A DNA stretch of 64,000 nucleotides from Chitinophaga sp. CF118 (GTDB taxonomy: Bacteria > Bacteroidota > Bacteroidia > Chitinophagales > Chitinophagaceae), in NCBI RefSeq assembly GCF_900112615.1, contig NZ_FOMK01000009.1:186001-250000 (forward strand). Direction: 5' to 3'. The notes under the pieces were generated by a model, which saw nothing but the letters and a program-made list of their open reading frames with translations, made no database searches and had not been told where the DNA came from. Numbering within the stretch: position 1 is the stretch's first letter; each line of letters starts with the position of its first letter. This document shows, one piece after another, positions 1-7,485 of this stretch. Both the position numbers and the translations under genes were made by a program.

Positions 1-500
1 ACCAGATCTACTTTGTCAATAAAGGAAGCAAGGGTAAGATCTGAGTTTTCATTGATTAAAGCAGTAAGCTCAGAAAGCAATTCTTTTTCCGGCAATTTAA
101 GTATACGTTCCTCATTTATAATGAGGCTGAACAGTTGTGGCAGTGGCAGATGGGCTGCTTCTTTAATCCAGTATTCCAGTAATGGGCTCAGTTCCATCAT
201 AGCTTGTTCCGCTGCCGGGGTAAACAGTGTAAGTGCCTGGGAATGATGCCATTCCCGGAGATACTGCCGGAGAGATACTTTATCTCTGTAACCTTTTTCC
301 GCTACCCGACGGCTTACTTTAATCACTTCTGCAGTGGGGATATTGTAAAAATCGTAATGCAGAATATAGAAAAGGAGTTCATCTCCACTATGGGATGTAT
401 CCAGTTCTGCTGCCAGGTACCGCATGATAGTCAGTATTTTACGTACAAGCGGCTGTTTTAGTAATTTGATATGAGCTTCACTTAAAGAATTATGGGACAT
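1..500 (-). CDS. UvrD/Rep-like helicase fragment, N-terminally truncated, runs off window
   Basis: An open frame runs without stop from ATG at 500 to the window edge (166 codons). The translation contains a stretch (FYILHYDFYNIPTAEV, near residues 44-59) that I recognise from the interior of long Bacteroidota UvrD-type helicases, where it follows the ATPase core (family knowledge). Here it sits only about 45 residues from the start. An in-frame stop lies at 582-584, no ATG lies between it and 500, and a plus-strand gene begins at 689, so the Walker A/B part of a helicase has no room upstream. It is therefore either a decayed duplicate or a stand-alone derivative of the middle and C-terminal part. 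The rest of the gene is outside the window, so intactness cannot be judged. Confidence 0.5.
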   Translation of the reverse strand, partial: MSHNSLSEAHIKLLKQPLVRKILTIMRYLAAELDTSHSGDELLFYILHYDFYNIPTAEVIKVSRRVAEKGYRDKVSLRQYLREWHHSQALTLFTPAAEQAMMELSPLLEYWIKEAAHLPLPQLFSLIINEERILKLPEKELLSELTALINENSDLTLASFIDKVDL

Positions 501-688
501 GATTATATTTGAAGATATAAGCCTTGGCAGACGAAATATAAAGTTATGGGAAAATATATCGTTTACAGTATTAGTACCTTGTTAAATGTCAGCACTGATG
601 TTCAGATAATCCGCCCTTTGCCGGCTGGCAAAAGAGTTGACCATTCATGATTTAATATCTATCTTAGTTCAGGTTAAACCTATAACAT

Positions 689-1189
689 TTGCAGGACACA
701 GCTGTTCATATCGACGATGATATACTAACTGAGCGCCTGATAGCCGGCGATCCCGGCGCCAGGGAATTTATATATGATCATTACGGTCCTGCCTTATTTA
801 ATATTATCCTCCAGGTTACTGCTGATAATGAAAAAGCAGAAAACGTTCTTATCCAGCTTTTCGTATATATTTTCAGCGATTGCATCGCATACAGGGAATC
901 TGGTGATATTACCCTGTTTGGCTGGATGATGCGACTATCACGGCAAATGGCCCTGAAGTACACAGGAGCAGAGGTGCCGGGAGAAAATGGATTGATGTTA
1001 AAGAACCGTAGTTTATTACTTCGTTTTACAATGGGTTTGCCTGAAGGAATGCAAACCATATTCCGTCTTTGCTATTACAAAGGATTATCAAAAGAAGCTG
1101 TAGCCCGTATGCTTGGATTGCATACGGATGAGGTAGTTTGTCAGTTAAAGGAAGTGATGATTGCATTCAGAAAATTCTTAAATAGTTAA
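689..1189 (+). CDS. ECF-type RNA polymerase sigma factor (divergent)
   Basis: A 166-residue protein with the two-domain plan of ECF sigma factors. A region-2-like segment (about residues 25-90, YDHYGPALFNIIL, then a WMMRLSRQMAL helix) is followed by a region-4-like helix-turn-helix (about 112-162, LPEGMQTIFRLCYYKGLSKEAVARML as a broken motif). Region 2 is less canonical than in the sigma factor at 11453. The best start is TTG at 689, as no in-frame ATG precedes the conserved part. Its stop codon abuts the TTG start of an anti-sigma-like gene at 1190, so the pair is translationally linked. Expected role: directing RNA polymerase to a small regulon in response to an envelope signal; the signal is unknown. 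Confidence 0.75.
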   Translation: MQDTAVHIDDDILTERLIAGDPGAREFIYDHYGPALFNIILQVTADNEKAENVLIQLFVYIFSDCIAYRESGDITLFGWMMRLSRQMALKYTGAEVPGENGLMLKNRSLLLRFTMGLPEGMQTIFRLCYYKGLSKEAVARMLGLHTDEVVCQLKEVMIAFRKFLNS

Positions 1190-1642
1190 TTGAAACTTCA
1201 TCATTACATAGAAAGCGGTATTATAGAAAGTTATGCTCTCGGACTCGCTACCATGAGCGAAATAGAAGAATTGCAGCATATGAGAAAGCTGTATCCGGAG
1301 TTGAACACCGAAATACGGATGGTTGAGCGCAGGTTAGAAATGGTGGCTTTAACAGAAGGTGTAATGCTTCCTGTAAGACTGAAAGACAGAATATTTCAGC
1401 GTATTGACTGGGAGCAGCAAGATAGAAACACTGAAAAAGGTAACCCCAGCCTGACTTTTATAAATATAGAATCAAAAAACCGGGACTATATTACCGTACA
1501 CAAATGGTGGAAACTCTTCTTTATCATGACATTCATAGTCTCTAAAGTGTGCCTGTTTGCTGCTATTTACTTCTACCTTAAATATCAGCAGTCAAAAGAG
1601 AAGAAAACGCCCCATGTAGAACAGCATATTCCGGTAAAATAA
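1190..1642 (+). CDS. anti-sigma-like single-pass membrane protein, copy 1
   Basis: A 150-residue protein with a cytoplasmic N-terminal helical domain starting with YIESGIIESYALGLAT, then one hydrophobic segment (about residues 107-127) and a short basic tail. This N-terminal layout is typical of Bacteroidota anti-sigma proteins that hold an ECF sigma factor at the membrane. There is no HxxxCxxC zinc motif, so it is not a ZAS-type factor. TTG at 1190 follows the sigma-factor stop directly, the normal arrangement for a sigma/anti-sigma pair. The C-terminal periplasmic part is only about 20 residues, too short for a sensor domain, which is unusual. Function is inferred from domain look and context. 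Confidence 0.65.
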   Translation: MKLHHYIESGIIESYALGLATMSEIEELQHMRKLYPELNTEIRMVERRLEMVALTEGVMLPVRLKDRIFQRIDWEQQDRNTEKGNPSLTFINIESKNRDYITVHKWWKLFFIMTFIVSKVCLFAAIYFYLKYQQSKEKKTPHVEQHIPVK

Positions 1643-1848
1643 CCTCAGAATGCCGGAAAACAGCTACTAATATTTATTTGTTGTAACAATAATCTATTCA
1701 TTATCAAGCTGATAAAAAGCCTGTTATAATAATGTTTGGTTTTATTTGGAAATGAATTAAGTTAATTTGACATTTGAAAGTCGGATTACTACTAAGGAAG
1801 TGTTGACCTTGATACTCAAAATCATAACCATTTATTACGAATACTATC

Positions 1849-2307
1849 TTGGACCTTGACGATTACATAGAAAGTGGCATTATAGAAAGCTATTTGCTTG
1901 GCCTTGCTACCCGCGATGAGGTAGTGATGTTTGAACGTATGCGGAATATTTATCCCCAATTGAATGGGGAGATAGCTACTGTTGAATATAAACTGCAAAA
2001 AATAGGAGAAGAGGGCGGCATGGCTCCTCCTGCACAGGTGTGGAACAGGATAGCAGAAAGAATTCAATGGGAGGATATTACCAGCAGAAAACCTGCCCCT
2101 AACGGTTTCACATATGTTTTACAACCTCAGAACGATGGAAAGACTACCAGTATCTGGTGGCGTTGTGTTTTCATCATGCTGTGTATATTAGTGGTGGCCC
2201 TGATGGCCAGTAATGTTTATTTTTATCAGAAATATTCCCGGCTGGAGCAGCGCTTACTGCATTTACATCCTCTCTCTCAACCTGTAATGCCGCCAATGAG
2301 TAAATAA
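1849..2307 (+). CDS. anti-sigma-like single-pass membrane protein, copy 2 (paralogue)
   Basis: A 152-residue paralogue of the product at 1190. Both open with a near-identical block (DYIESGIIESYLLGLATRDE here), share MRxxYPxLNxEI and IxWE motifs, and end with one transmembrane segment (about residues 102-124) and a short tail. It starts with TTG at 1849 after about 200 bp of noncoding sequence, so it may have its own promoter. No second sigma gene is next to it. The tandem duplication may give two antagonists for one sigma factor, or this copy may have a partner elsewhere. It lacks cysteines for a zinc anti-sigma motif. Confidence 0.6.
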   Translation: MDLDDYIESGIIESYLLGLATRDEVVMFERMRNIYPQLNGEIATVEYKLQKIGEEGGMAPPAQVWNRIAERIQWEDITSRKPAPNGFTYVLQPQNDGKTTSIWWRCVFIMLCILVVALMASNVYFYQKYSRLEQRLLHLHPLSQPVMPPMSK

Positions 2308-2400
2308 TTGAAAGTCTATTTTGGTACATTTCTTGTCTTTCCTCATCTTGCGCCGGTAAACGGTTGTGTTACTGACATCTTAACGTTAAATTATTTGTAC

Positions 2401-2895
2401 ATGAAACATCTTACACTTGCTGCATTATGCCTGGTGGCAACAATTTTTACTATATCCTGCAAAACTCAATCCGGAGCCAGCACTACACAAAGTATTACTA
2501 AAGGAGCCGTGAAAGGAAACTGGATTGTTACCGATATCCGGTTTGAAGGCATTCCCGCACATTCTAAAGTGACTGTTTTTGATCAGGCATCTTTCAGTTG
2601 TTTTAAAGGAAGCCAGTGGGTATTACCTTCCAACGCCAATGGCTCTTATACTTTATCTTCTACTGATGATGGTTGCAGTACTGCCACACAGCCTATTGTA
2701 TGGTCATTATACAAACAGAACGGGATAGATCAGTTCCAGTTCAAGAAAGTAGGTACAGGTCTGAAAGCAAAAAATGTAACAGATGGTTACAGAGTAGAAA
2801 TCAGCTCACTGAGCAATACGACTATGGAGTGGAGAGCAGCTGTATATTATGAAGGCAAGAACGGCTACCTTATCTATACATTACAACGTAGCTAA
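2401..2895 (+). CDS. lipocalin-like lipoprotein
   Basis: 164 residues from ATG 2401. A lipoprotein signal peptide ends in a lipobox-like ATIFTISC with Cys at residue 17. The mature part has the alternating beta pattern of small Bacteroidota lipocalin-family proteins: GNWIVTDIRFEG at the first strand, a central SYTLSSTDDGCS, and a closing YLIYTLQRS. The open frame extends upstream to TTG 2308, but those 31 residues are not conserved-looking and precede the signal peptide, so ATG 2401 is the start. Likely anchored to the periplasmic face of an envelope membrane; the ligand is unknown. Transcription probably ends in the palindrome at 2917-2954. Confidence 0.7.
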   Translation: MKHLTLAALCLVATIFTISCKTQSGASTTQSITKGAVKGNWIVTDIRFEGIPAHSKVTVFDQASFSCFKGSQWVLPSNANGSYTLSSTDDGCSTATQPIVWSLYKQNGIDQFQFKKVGTGLKAKNVTDGYRVEISSLSNTTMEWRAAVYYEGKNGYLIYTLQRS

Positions 2896-2916
2896 TAAAA
2901 TAAGCAAAATGTTAAG

Positions 2917-2954
2917 CGCTTAATGTTTCATGCAAATGCATGCGACATTAAGCG
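2917..2954. terminator. bidirectional palindromic terminator, copy A
   Basis: CGCTTAATGT (2917-2926) pairs with ACATTAAGCG (2945-2954), with an inner CATGC/GCATG stem. It lies between convergent genes, and its right arm contains the stop codon of the LysR gene. A related palindrome occurs at 45404-45450. Confidence 0.65.
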
Positions 2955-3856
2955 TTTTGCGTTATAGTGCCTGCATTTTGCCGGGCAAAACGCATAAAGA
3001 GCTGAGCTAATTTATCCTGCTGACCCTGGAGATGGATAAAATGAAACTTGCGCACCAACCGGAAATTCTTCACTGGCAAGATTTTAAACTCACCCGCTTC
3101 AAGTTCCCTTTTTACTGCCTGCAAAGATAAAAAAGCAGCACAGGGTGCATGATGCAGATACGATTTAATACTTTCAGTACTGCCCATATACATGGCTATG
3201 TGCAAGTCTGTTAATTTAAGTTTAAGCCGTTTCAATTCATCTGTGATCACTTCCAGTGTACCTGAGCCCTGTTCCCGCATCAGCAGGGGAATAGTTTTTA
3301 ATGTTGCGGCAGTTAACGGCATATTATCTCCGTATGTATAATTTACATTACCGATCAGTGCGATCTCGTCTTTGGCAAACTCTACATACTTTAAAACAGG
3401 ATTTTTAGAGCGCCCTTCTATCAGGCCTAACTGGATCGTTTTATCAAACAGTGCCTGTTCTATCTGTTCCGTATTTCCGCTCATCAGTGAGGCAGTTATA
3501 TCTGTATAACGCAGGTTAAACTGTGCCAATACCGGCGGTATAAAGTACTGTGCAATGGTTGTACTGGCACCTAGAGGAAGCAGGCCTCCCTGGGCATGTT
3601 TTAATTGATTGATCTCATATTCCAGGTTGCGGTAGCTGGTAAAGATATCATCTGCATGTTTGAGAAGGATTTGCCCGGCACGTGTAATTTTGATCCGGTT
3701 ACCGATCCTTTCAAACAAAGCCATACCCAGCTGTTGCTCCAGTTCATGAATATGTTTGGTAACAGCAGGCTGGGAGATAAATAATTCTTCTGCAGCTTTG
3801 GTGAAGCTGAGTCGCCTGGCAACCGTATAGAAAACTTTTAGCCTGAAATCCAACAT
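2948..3856 (-). CDS. LysR-family transcriptional regulator
   Basis: 302 residues, the usual length for the family. The N-terminal winged helix-turn-helix covers about residues 1-60 (RRLSFTKAAEELFISQPAVTKHI is the classical recognition segment), followed by the linker helix and a two-lobed periplasmic-binding-protein-like effector domain (about 90-295). The overall look is closest to the CysL/YwfK-like branch. It is convergent with the lipoprotein gene and has no divergent neighbour, so the normal LysR clue to its target is missing; the nearest gene upstream is the small exported protein at 3962-4237, on the same strand. Effector and regulon cannot be inferred from context. Confidence 0.9.
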   Translation of the reverse strand: MLDFRLKVFYTVARRLSFTKAAEELFISQPAVTKHIHELEQQLGMALFERIGNRIKITRAGQILLKHADDIFTSYRNLEYEINQLKHAQGGLLPLGASTTIAQYFIPPVLAQFNLRYTDITASLMSGNTEQIEQALFDKTIQLGLIEGRSKNPVLKYVEFAKDEIALIGNVNYTYGDNMPLTAATLKTIPLLMREQGSGTLEVITDELKRLKLKLTDLHIAMYMGSTESIKSYLHHAPCAAFLSLQAVKRELEAGEFKILPVKNFRLVRKFHFIHLQGQQDKLAQLFMRFARQNAGTITQNA

Positions 3857-3893
3857 GCGTTAAATGTACGAAATAATGAAGATGGGAAAATTG

Positions 3894-3929
3894 AATGAGG
3901 GTGCCTCAAAGATATGATGCACCCTCATT
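3894..3929 (-). terminator. hairpin downstream of small exported protein
   Basis: AATGAGGGTGC (3894-3904) and GCACCCTCATT (3919-3929) form an 11-bp perfect stem between the small repeat protein gene and the LysR gene. The T-run on the minus strand is weak, so termination may be partial. Confidence 0.5.
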
Positions 3930-3961
3930 AATGCTTTCAGCATTCTCTTCACGAAAGAAAA

Positions 3962-4237
3962 TTATTGTTTAGGTGCCGCGTCCTTATTCGCTTTGTAGCG
4001 TTTATCAGGCGTACCGTCTTTTTTCTTTGGACCTTCAGTTGGTTTGTTTTCTTTGAAACGTTTGTCGGGCGTACCATCTTTTTTCAATGGTTTTGCTGTG
4101 GCAGCCGGAGTTGCTTCGGCTTTCTGCTCAGTCTTGGCTTTCTCCTTCTTAGTTGGTTTTGCAGTGGCAGGTGCTTGCGCCATAGATGCAGAGGCGAATA
4201 TCAACAATGCGAGGATTCCCGTAAGGAACTTTTTCAT
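3962..4237 (-). CDS. small exported Lys-rich repeat protein (KKDGTPDKR repeats)
   Basis: 91 residues from ATG 4237; a TTG two codons upstream is a poor alternative. A clear signal peptide ends after SASMAQA. The mature protein is Lys/Ala/Pro-rich and ends in two near-identical units, KKDGTPDKRFKENK and KKDGTPDKRYKANK. Low-complexity basic proteins with this repeat occur in Bacteroidota without assigned function (from memory). The charge and repeats suggest binding to a polyanion such as LPS, nucleic acid or cell-wall polymer, but that is inference. A single gene with its own downstream hairpin. Confidence 0.75.
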   Translation of the reverse strand: MKKFLTGILALLIFASASMAQAPATAKPTKKEKAKTEQKAEATPAATAKPLKKDGTPDKRFKENKPTEGPKKKDGTPDKRYKANKDAAPKQ

Positions 4238-4367
4238 AATCAATTGATTTTGCTGAAAAATTAATGATTTTTTTGAAGATAATTGTTACTAATACGCAGT
4301 ATTTATAGTAGAGTTACAATGGATTGGTTTACAGTGGATCCCGCAATATAATTACGTATTTATACGC

Positions 4368-4399
4368 TTGACAGGAACTCATATCTGGATGTATCTTTG
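4368..4399 (+). promoter_or_regulatory. strong Bacteroidota housekeeping promoter for the small RNA
   Basis: TTG at 4368-4370 and TATCTTTG (TAnnTTTG) at 4392-4399 are separated by 21 nt, matching the Bacteroidota -33/-7 consensus. Predicted transcription start is about 4405. No protein gene on the plus strand follows within 7 kb. Confidence 0.7.
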
Positions 4400-4404
4400 T
4401 GTCG

Positions 4405-4565
4405 CACAATTAGAGAATGACATTTCTGAATGTGTTTTTGGTTTTAAACTTTTCAATTCGAATGTCTGAAAATATATAACCCCTTTATTGAATCATTAGT
4501 CGTCCGTTAACCTCAAATGGCACATCTGCTGCGGAAGGCTGTTAAAAGAACAGCCTTCTTTTTTT
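4405..4565 (+). ncRNA. candidate small RNA with own promoter and terminator
   Basis: About 160 nt lie between the promoter at 4368-4399 and a perfect intrinsic terminator (stem 4534-4543/4549-4558, loop AAAAG, seven T). Inside, TTTTCA/TGAAAA flanked by GGTT/AACC forms a second hairpin (about 4440-4480). Flanking genes are all on the minus strand, so this is not the leader of a neighbour. A 20-codon frame (4417-4479) with a hydrophobic product is possible, so a leader or micro-peptide RNA cannot be excluded. I could not match it to 6S, tmRNA, RNase P or SRP RNA by eye. Confidence 0.6.
4534..4565 (+). terminator. intrinsic terminator of the small RNA
   Basis: Perfect 10-bp stem GAAGGCTGTT/AACAGCCTTC with a 5-nt loop, followed by seven T residues. 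Confidence 0.85.
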
Positions 4566-4611
4566 CCTTTATCAAAAGTTATCTCTCCTCACTTACATAT
4601 AATAATCACAT

Positions 4612-4646
4612 AGAAAAAGAGCCTGTATTCCAAGTACAGGCTCTTC
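4612..4646 (-). terminator. ispG terminator
   Basis: AAGAGCCTGT (4617-4626) pairs with ACAGGCTCTT (4636-4645). Read on the minus strand the stem is followed by a T-run (4614-4618), immediately after ispG. Confidence 0.8.
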
Positions 4647-4689
4647 TTATTTAGGCCCTAAGGCCCTTCATTTATTTTAAAGAGTGAGT

Positions 4690-6642
4690 TTATTCTGCTG
4701 TACTTAGAGTTTCTACCCACATACCATTTTCTTTGATCAGATCAATCAGCTCATTTACAGCTACGTCACTGCTTAGTCCACGTTTCACCACTTCTTTTCC
4801 CCTATACAATGTGATTTTTCCCACACCACTGCCAACGTAACCGAAATCGGCATCCGCCATTTCACCGGGGCCATTCACAATACATCCCATAATGGCGATC
4901 TTAACGCCTTTCAGGTGATTGGTGACAGCCCGGATCTTTGCAGTAGTTTCCTGTAAGTCGAACAAGGTGCGGCCGCAGGAAGGGCAGGAAATATATTCTG
5001 TTTTAGAAATGCGGGTACGGGTAGCCTGTAAAATTCCGAAAGCGATATTATTGAGTAAGTTGTAATCAGTGTTTTCCGTTCCGTTTGCTGTATTTACCAG
5101 CCAGAGACCATCTCCAAAACCATCCAGCAATAAAGCGCCGGTTTCGGTAGCTGCATGAATCAGTTGTTCGCCTGCCGTTTCATCTGATGCAAAACATTTC
5201 AGGATACAGGGAGTTTGTATATTGTTGTCCTGCAATGTAATGAAAGCACGACGGATTTCCGGCATGGCATGCGCATTGAAGGAGTTCAGGCAGAGGACTG
5301 CTGTAGTATCCGTTTTCAGTTGTGACAGGATCTCTTCCGGTAATGCAACGGCAGTATTAAAGTCAATGAAATTGAGAATGGCTGATTTGTCCTTTTCCCT
5401 TACATATTCTACAGGAGAAAGGATAGGCATGTATTTCTCCTTATCCTCAGATGTTTGCCAGATAGTAAAAGGCACAATAACCTTTAGAGTACCGGGCAAT
5501 GCGAAGGTTAAGAGTTCGTATGTAAAAAGGTAATCAGCGGCAGCGTCGGCGATGTTCCATTTGTCGGTAGCTGCATTATAAGTGTAACCAATTGCCTTCA
5601 GATGATCAGGTGTAATGTTCTCCTGGTCGCTGAGATCGGCCACTACCACAGGCACCTGTTTGCCACCAATATTGTTTACCGCAAGTGTTTCGCGGCGTTT
5701 ATAAGCAAAGGGTGAGTAAGGCACTTCTTCTACCGGAGGGATGGGCATATGCTCTTCACGGGTAGTATATCTTTTTACAAGATCCCTGCATACAGGCAGT
5801 TCAAACTCCGGATCTTCGGTAAGGGATACACGAATAGTATCTCCAATACCATCTTCCAGCAGAGTGCCTATACCTACGGCCGATTTGATACGTCCATCTT
5901 CGCCATCACCAGCTTCTGTAACACCAAGGTGCAGCGGATAGGCATGACCCAGTTCTTCCTGCATGGTATGAATAAGCAGGCGATAAGCCTGTACCATCAC
6001 CTGTGGATTGCTGGACTTCATACTCAGGATAATGTTACGGTAGTTGAGCGCTTCTGCTATACGCAGAAATTCCATTGCGCTTTCCACCATCCCCATCGGA
6101 GTATCGCCATAGCGGCTCATAATACGATCACTCAGAGAACCATGATTTGTACCAATACGCATAGCAGTACCATACTGCTGGCATATTTTTACCAGTGGAG
6201 TGAATTGTTTATGAATCCTTTCAATTTCTTCCAGGTATTCACTATCTGTATAAGTGAGTGTTTCGAATTTCTTTTTATCAACGTAATTGCCCGGGTTGAT
6301 CCTTACTTTCTCCACAATGCGGGCGGCTATTTCAGCTGCATTAGGAGTAAAATGGATATCTGCCACGAGGGGAGTGGTATAACCTCTTTTGCGCAGTTCG
6401 TTACGGATGGGGAGCAGGTTTTCTGCCTCTTTTTTACTTGGAGCGGTAATACGAACCAGCTCAGCTCCCGCCTCAATACAGCGGATAGCTTGTTCCACGG
6501 TACCCTGAGTGTTCATGGTATCCGTAGTGGTCATGGTTTGTATACGTACAGGATTAAAATTGCCTATGAGCAGATCACCTACCTTTACTTCTAAAGTGGC
6601 CAACCGTTTATACTCCGTCAATGAATTACAATATAGCTGCAT
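4690..6642 (-). CDS. ispG: 4-hydroxy-3-methylbut-2-en-1-yl diphosphate synthase, long form
   Basis: 650 residues. IspG (GcpE) reductively opens 2-C-methyl-erythritol 2,4-cyclodiphosphate to HMBPP, the penultimate MEP-pathway step toward isoprenoids. The N-terminal TIM-barrel half carries IQTMTTTDTMNT and VADIHFTPNAA; the C-terminal half carries the [4Fe-4S] ligands in CPSCGRT and GCIVNGPGE. Between them is an insertion of over 200 residues (about 300-540) that is absent from the roughly 370-residue enterobacterial enzyme and is typical of the long type in Bacteroidota, Chlamydiae and plants. The start ATG 6642 is the first in frame. It appears monocistronic, with a terminator at 4612-4646. 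Confidence 0.95.
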   Translation of the reverse strand: MQLYCNSLTEYKRLATLEVKVGDLLIGNFNPVRIQTMTTTDTMNTQGTVEQAIRCIEAGAELVRITAPSKKEAENLLPIRNELRKRGYTTPLVADIHFTPNAAEIAARIVEKVRINPGNYVDKKKFETLTYTDSEYLEEIERIHKQFTPLVKICQQYGTAMRIGTNHGSLSDRIMSRYGDTPMGMVESAMEFLRIAEALNYRNIILSMKSSNPQVMVQAYRLLIHTMQEELGHAYPLHLGVTEAGDGEDGRIKSAVGIGTLLEDGIGDTIRVSLTEDPEFELPVCRDLVKRYTTREEHMPIPPVEEVPYSPFAYKRRETLAVNNIGGKQVPVVVADLSDQENITPDHLKAIGYTYNAATDKWNIADAAADYLFTYELLTFALPGTLKVIVPFTIWQTSEDKEKYMPILSPVEYVREKDKSAILNFIDFNTAVALPEEILSQLKTDTTAVLCLNSFNAHAMPEIRRAFITLQDNNIQTPCILKCFASDETAGEQLIHAATETGALLLDGFGDGLWLVNTANGTENTDYNLLNNIAFGILQATRTRISKTEYISCPSCGRTLFDLQETTAKIRAVTNHLKGVKIAIMGCIVNGPGEMADADFGYVGSGVGKITLYRGKEVVKRGLSSDVAVNELIDLIKENGMWVETLSTAE

Positions 6643-6699
6643 AAAAATGTTCGAAAATTATATGGAGCAAAGGTAACGAATTGAATCTCGAAAGCGGAA

Positions 6700-7485
6700 T
6701 TACCAATCTTTCTCTACCTGTACAGCCTGGCCTTTGGCCTTTTTCATTTTATCCTGCAGTTTATTTTCTTCCTGGCCAAGCGCCTGCAATAAACGTTCAG
6801 CTTCCTGTTTGTTTAATTTGCTTTGCTGAGGCTCTGGTTTCTCGTCCTGCTGGTCTTTATTTTTTTCTTTATTCTGATCTTTGTTCTTATCCTGGTCCTG
6901 CTTATCCTTGTTCTGATCTTTATTTTTGTTCTGGTCCTGTTTGTTCTGGTCTTTGTTATCCTTGTTTTCTTTCTTATCCTTATCCTTCTGGTCCTTGTTC
7001 TTGTCTTTGTTGTCCTTATTATCACCACCACCGCCTTGCTGTTTTTTCAGCATAGCCTGTGCATAAGCCAGGTTATAGCGGGCCTGCTCGTCAGAAGGGT
7101 TCATTTTCAGCGCCTCTTTATAGGCTTTGATGCTCTCTTCCCACTTCTTTCCTTCCATGAAGGTGTTGCCTATATTATAACTGGCATCTGCCTTTTCAGT
7201 TTTATTAGGCGACAGTTTAAAGCTGTTAGCGTACTGGGTACGGGCATCGTCGTAGCGTTTTTGTTCGTACAGGGAATTGCCCAGGTTGTACTGTCCTTCA
7301 ACCGATTTCTGGTTTACTTCCAGTGCTTTTTTGTAGTTGGCTTCTGCGTCGGTATATTGTTTCTGTTTGTACAGTTCGTTCCCTTTCCGGATAAATTTAT
7401 TACCGGTTTGCGCAAAAGCACTGCTGCTGAGGCATATTAAAGTGCCTGCTAGTAAGGTCTTATATGTTAAGTGTAGTTTTCTCAT
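6700..7485 (-). CDS. batC: TPR-repeat protein of the Bat (aerotolerance) type, BatC-like
   Basis: 261 residues. A signal peptide ends near SSSAFAQ. Three to four tetratricopeptide repeats follow (about residues 28-150: GNELYKQKQYTDAEANYKKAL, then VEGQYNLGNSLYEQKRYDDA, then ASYNIGNTFMEGKKWEES, shown as separate units). A highly charged Lys/Asp/Gln/Asn tail (about 155-225) carries many KNKDQ-like units, and a short conserved C-terminal helix (EAERLLQALGQEENKLQ) closes it. Its start overlaps the stop of the VWA gene upstream by 4 bp, so the two are translationally coupled. In Bat operons BatC-like TPR proteins probably scaffold VWA partners in the envelope; molecular function is unproven. Confidence 0.8.
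   Translation of the reverse strand: MRKLHLTYKTLLAGTLICLSSSAFAQTGNKFIRKGNELYKQKQYTDAEANYKKALEVNQKSVEGQYNLGNSLYEQKRYDDARTQYANSFKLSPNKTEKADASYNIGNTFMEGKKWEESIKAYKEALKMNPSDEQARYNLAYAQAMLKKQQGGGGDNKDNKDKNKDQKDKDKKENKDNKDQNKQDQNKNKDQNKDKQDQDKNKDQNKEKNKDQQDEKPEPQQSKLNKQEAERLLQALGQEENKLQDKMKKAKGQAVQVEKDW

Noticed and set aside
13..461. Two plus-strand frames at the left edge
   Set aside because: They are antisense to the helicase-like minus-strand frame, which has the coherent protein sequence.
4417..4479. 20-codon hydrophobic frame inside the small RNA
   Set aside because: Not listed as a gene. Too short to support from sequence alone; mentioned as an alternative in the small RNA entry.
5749..6594. 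281-codon plus-strand frame
   Set aside because: Antisense to ispG; the composition is aromatic/His-rich shadow sequence with no domain.
6823..7440. 205-codon hydrophobic plus-strand frame resembling a membrane protein
   Set aside because: Its hydrophobicity is the mirror of the Lys/Asp/Asn codons of the batC tail on the other strand.
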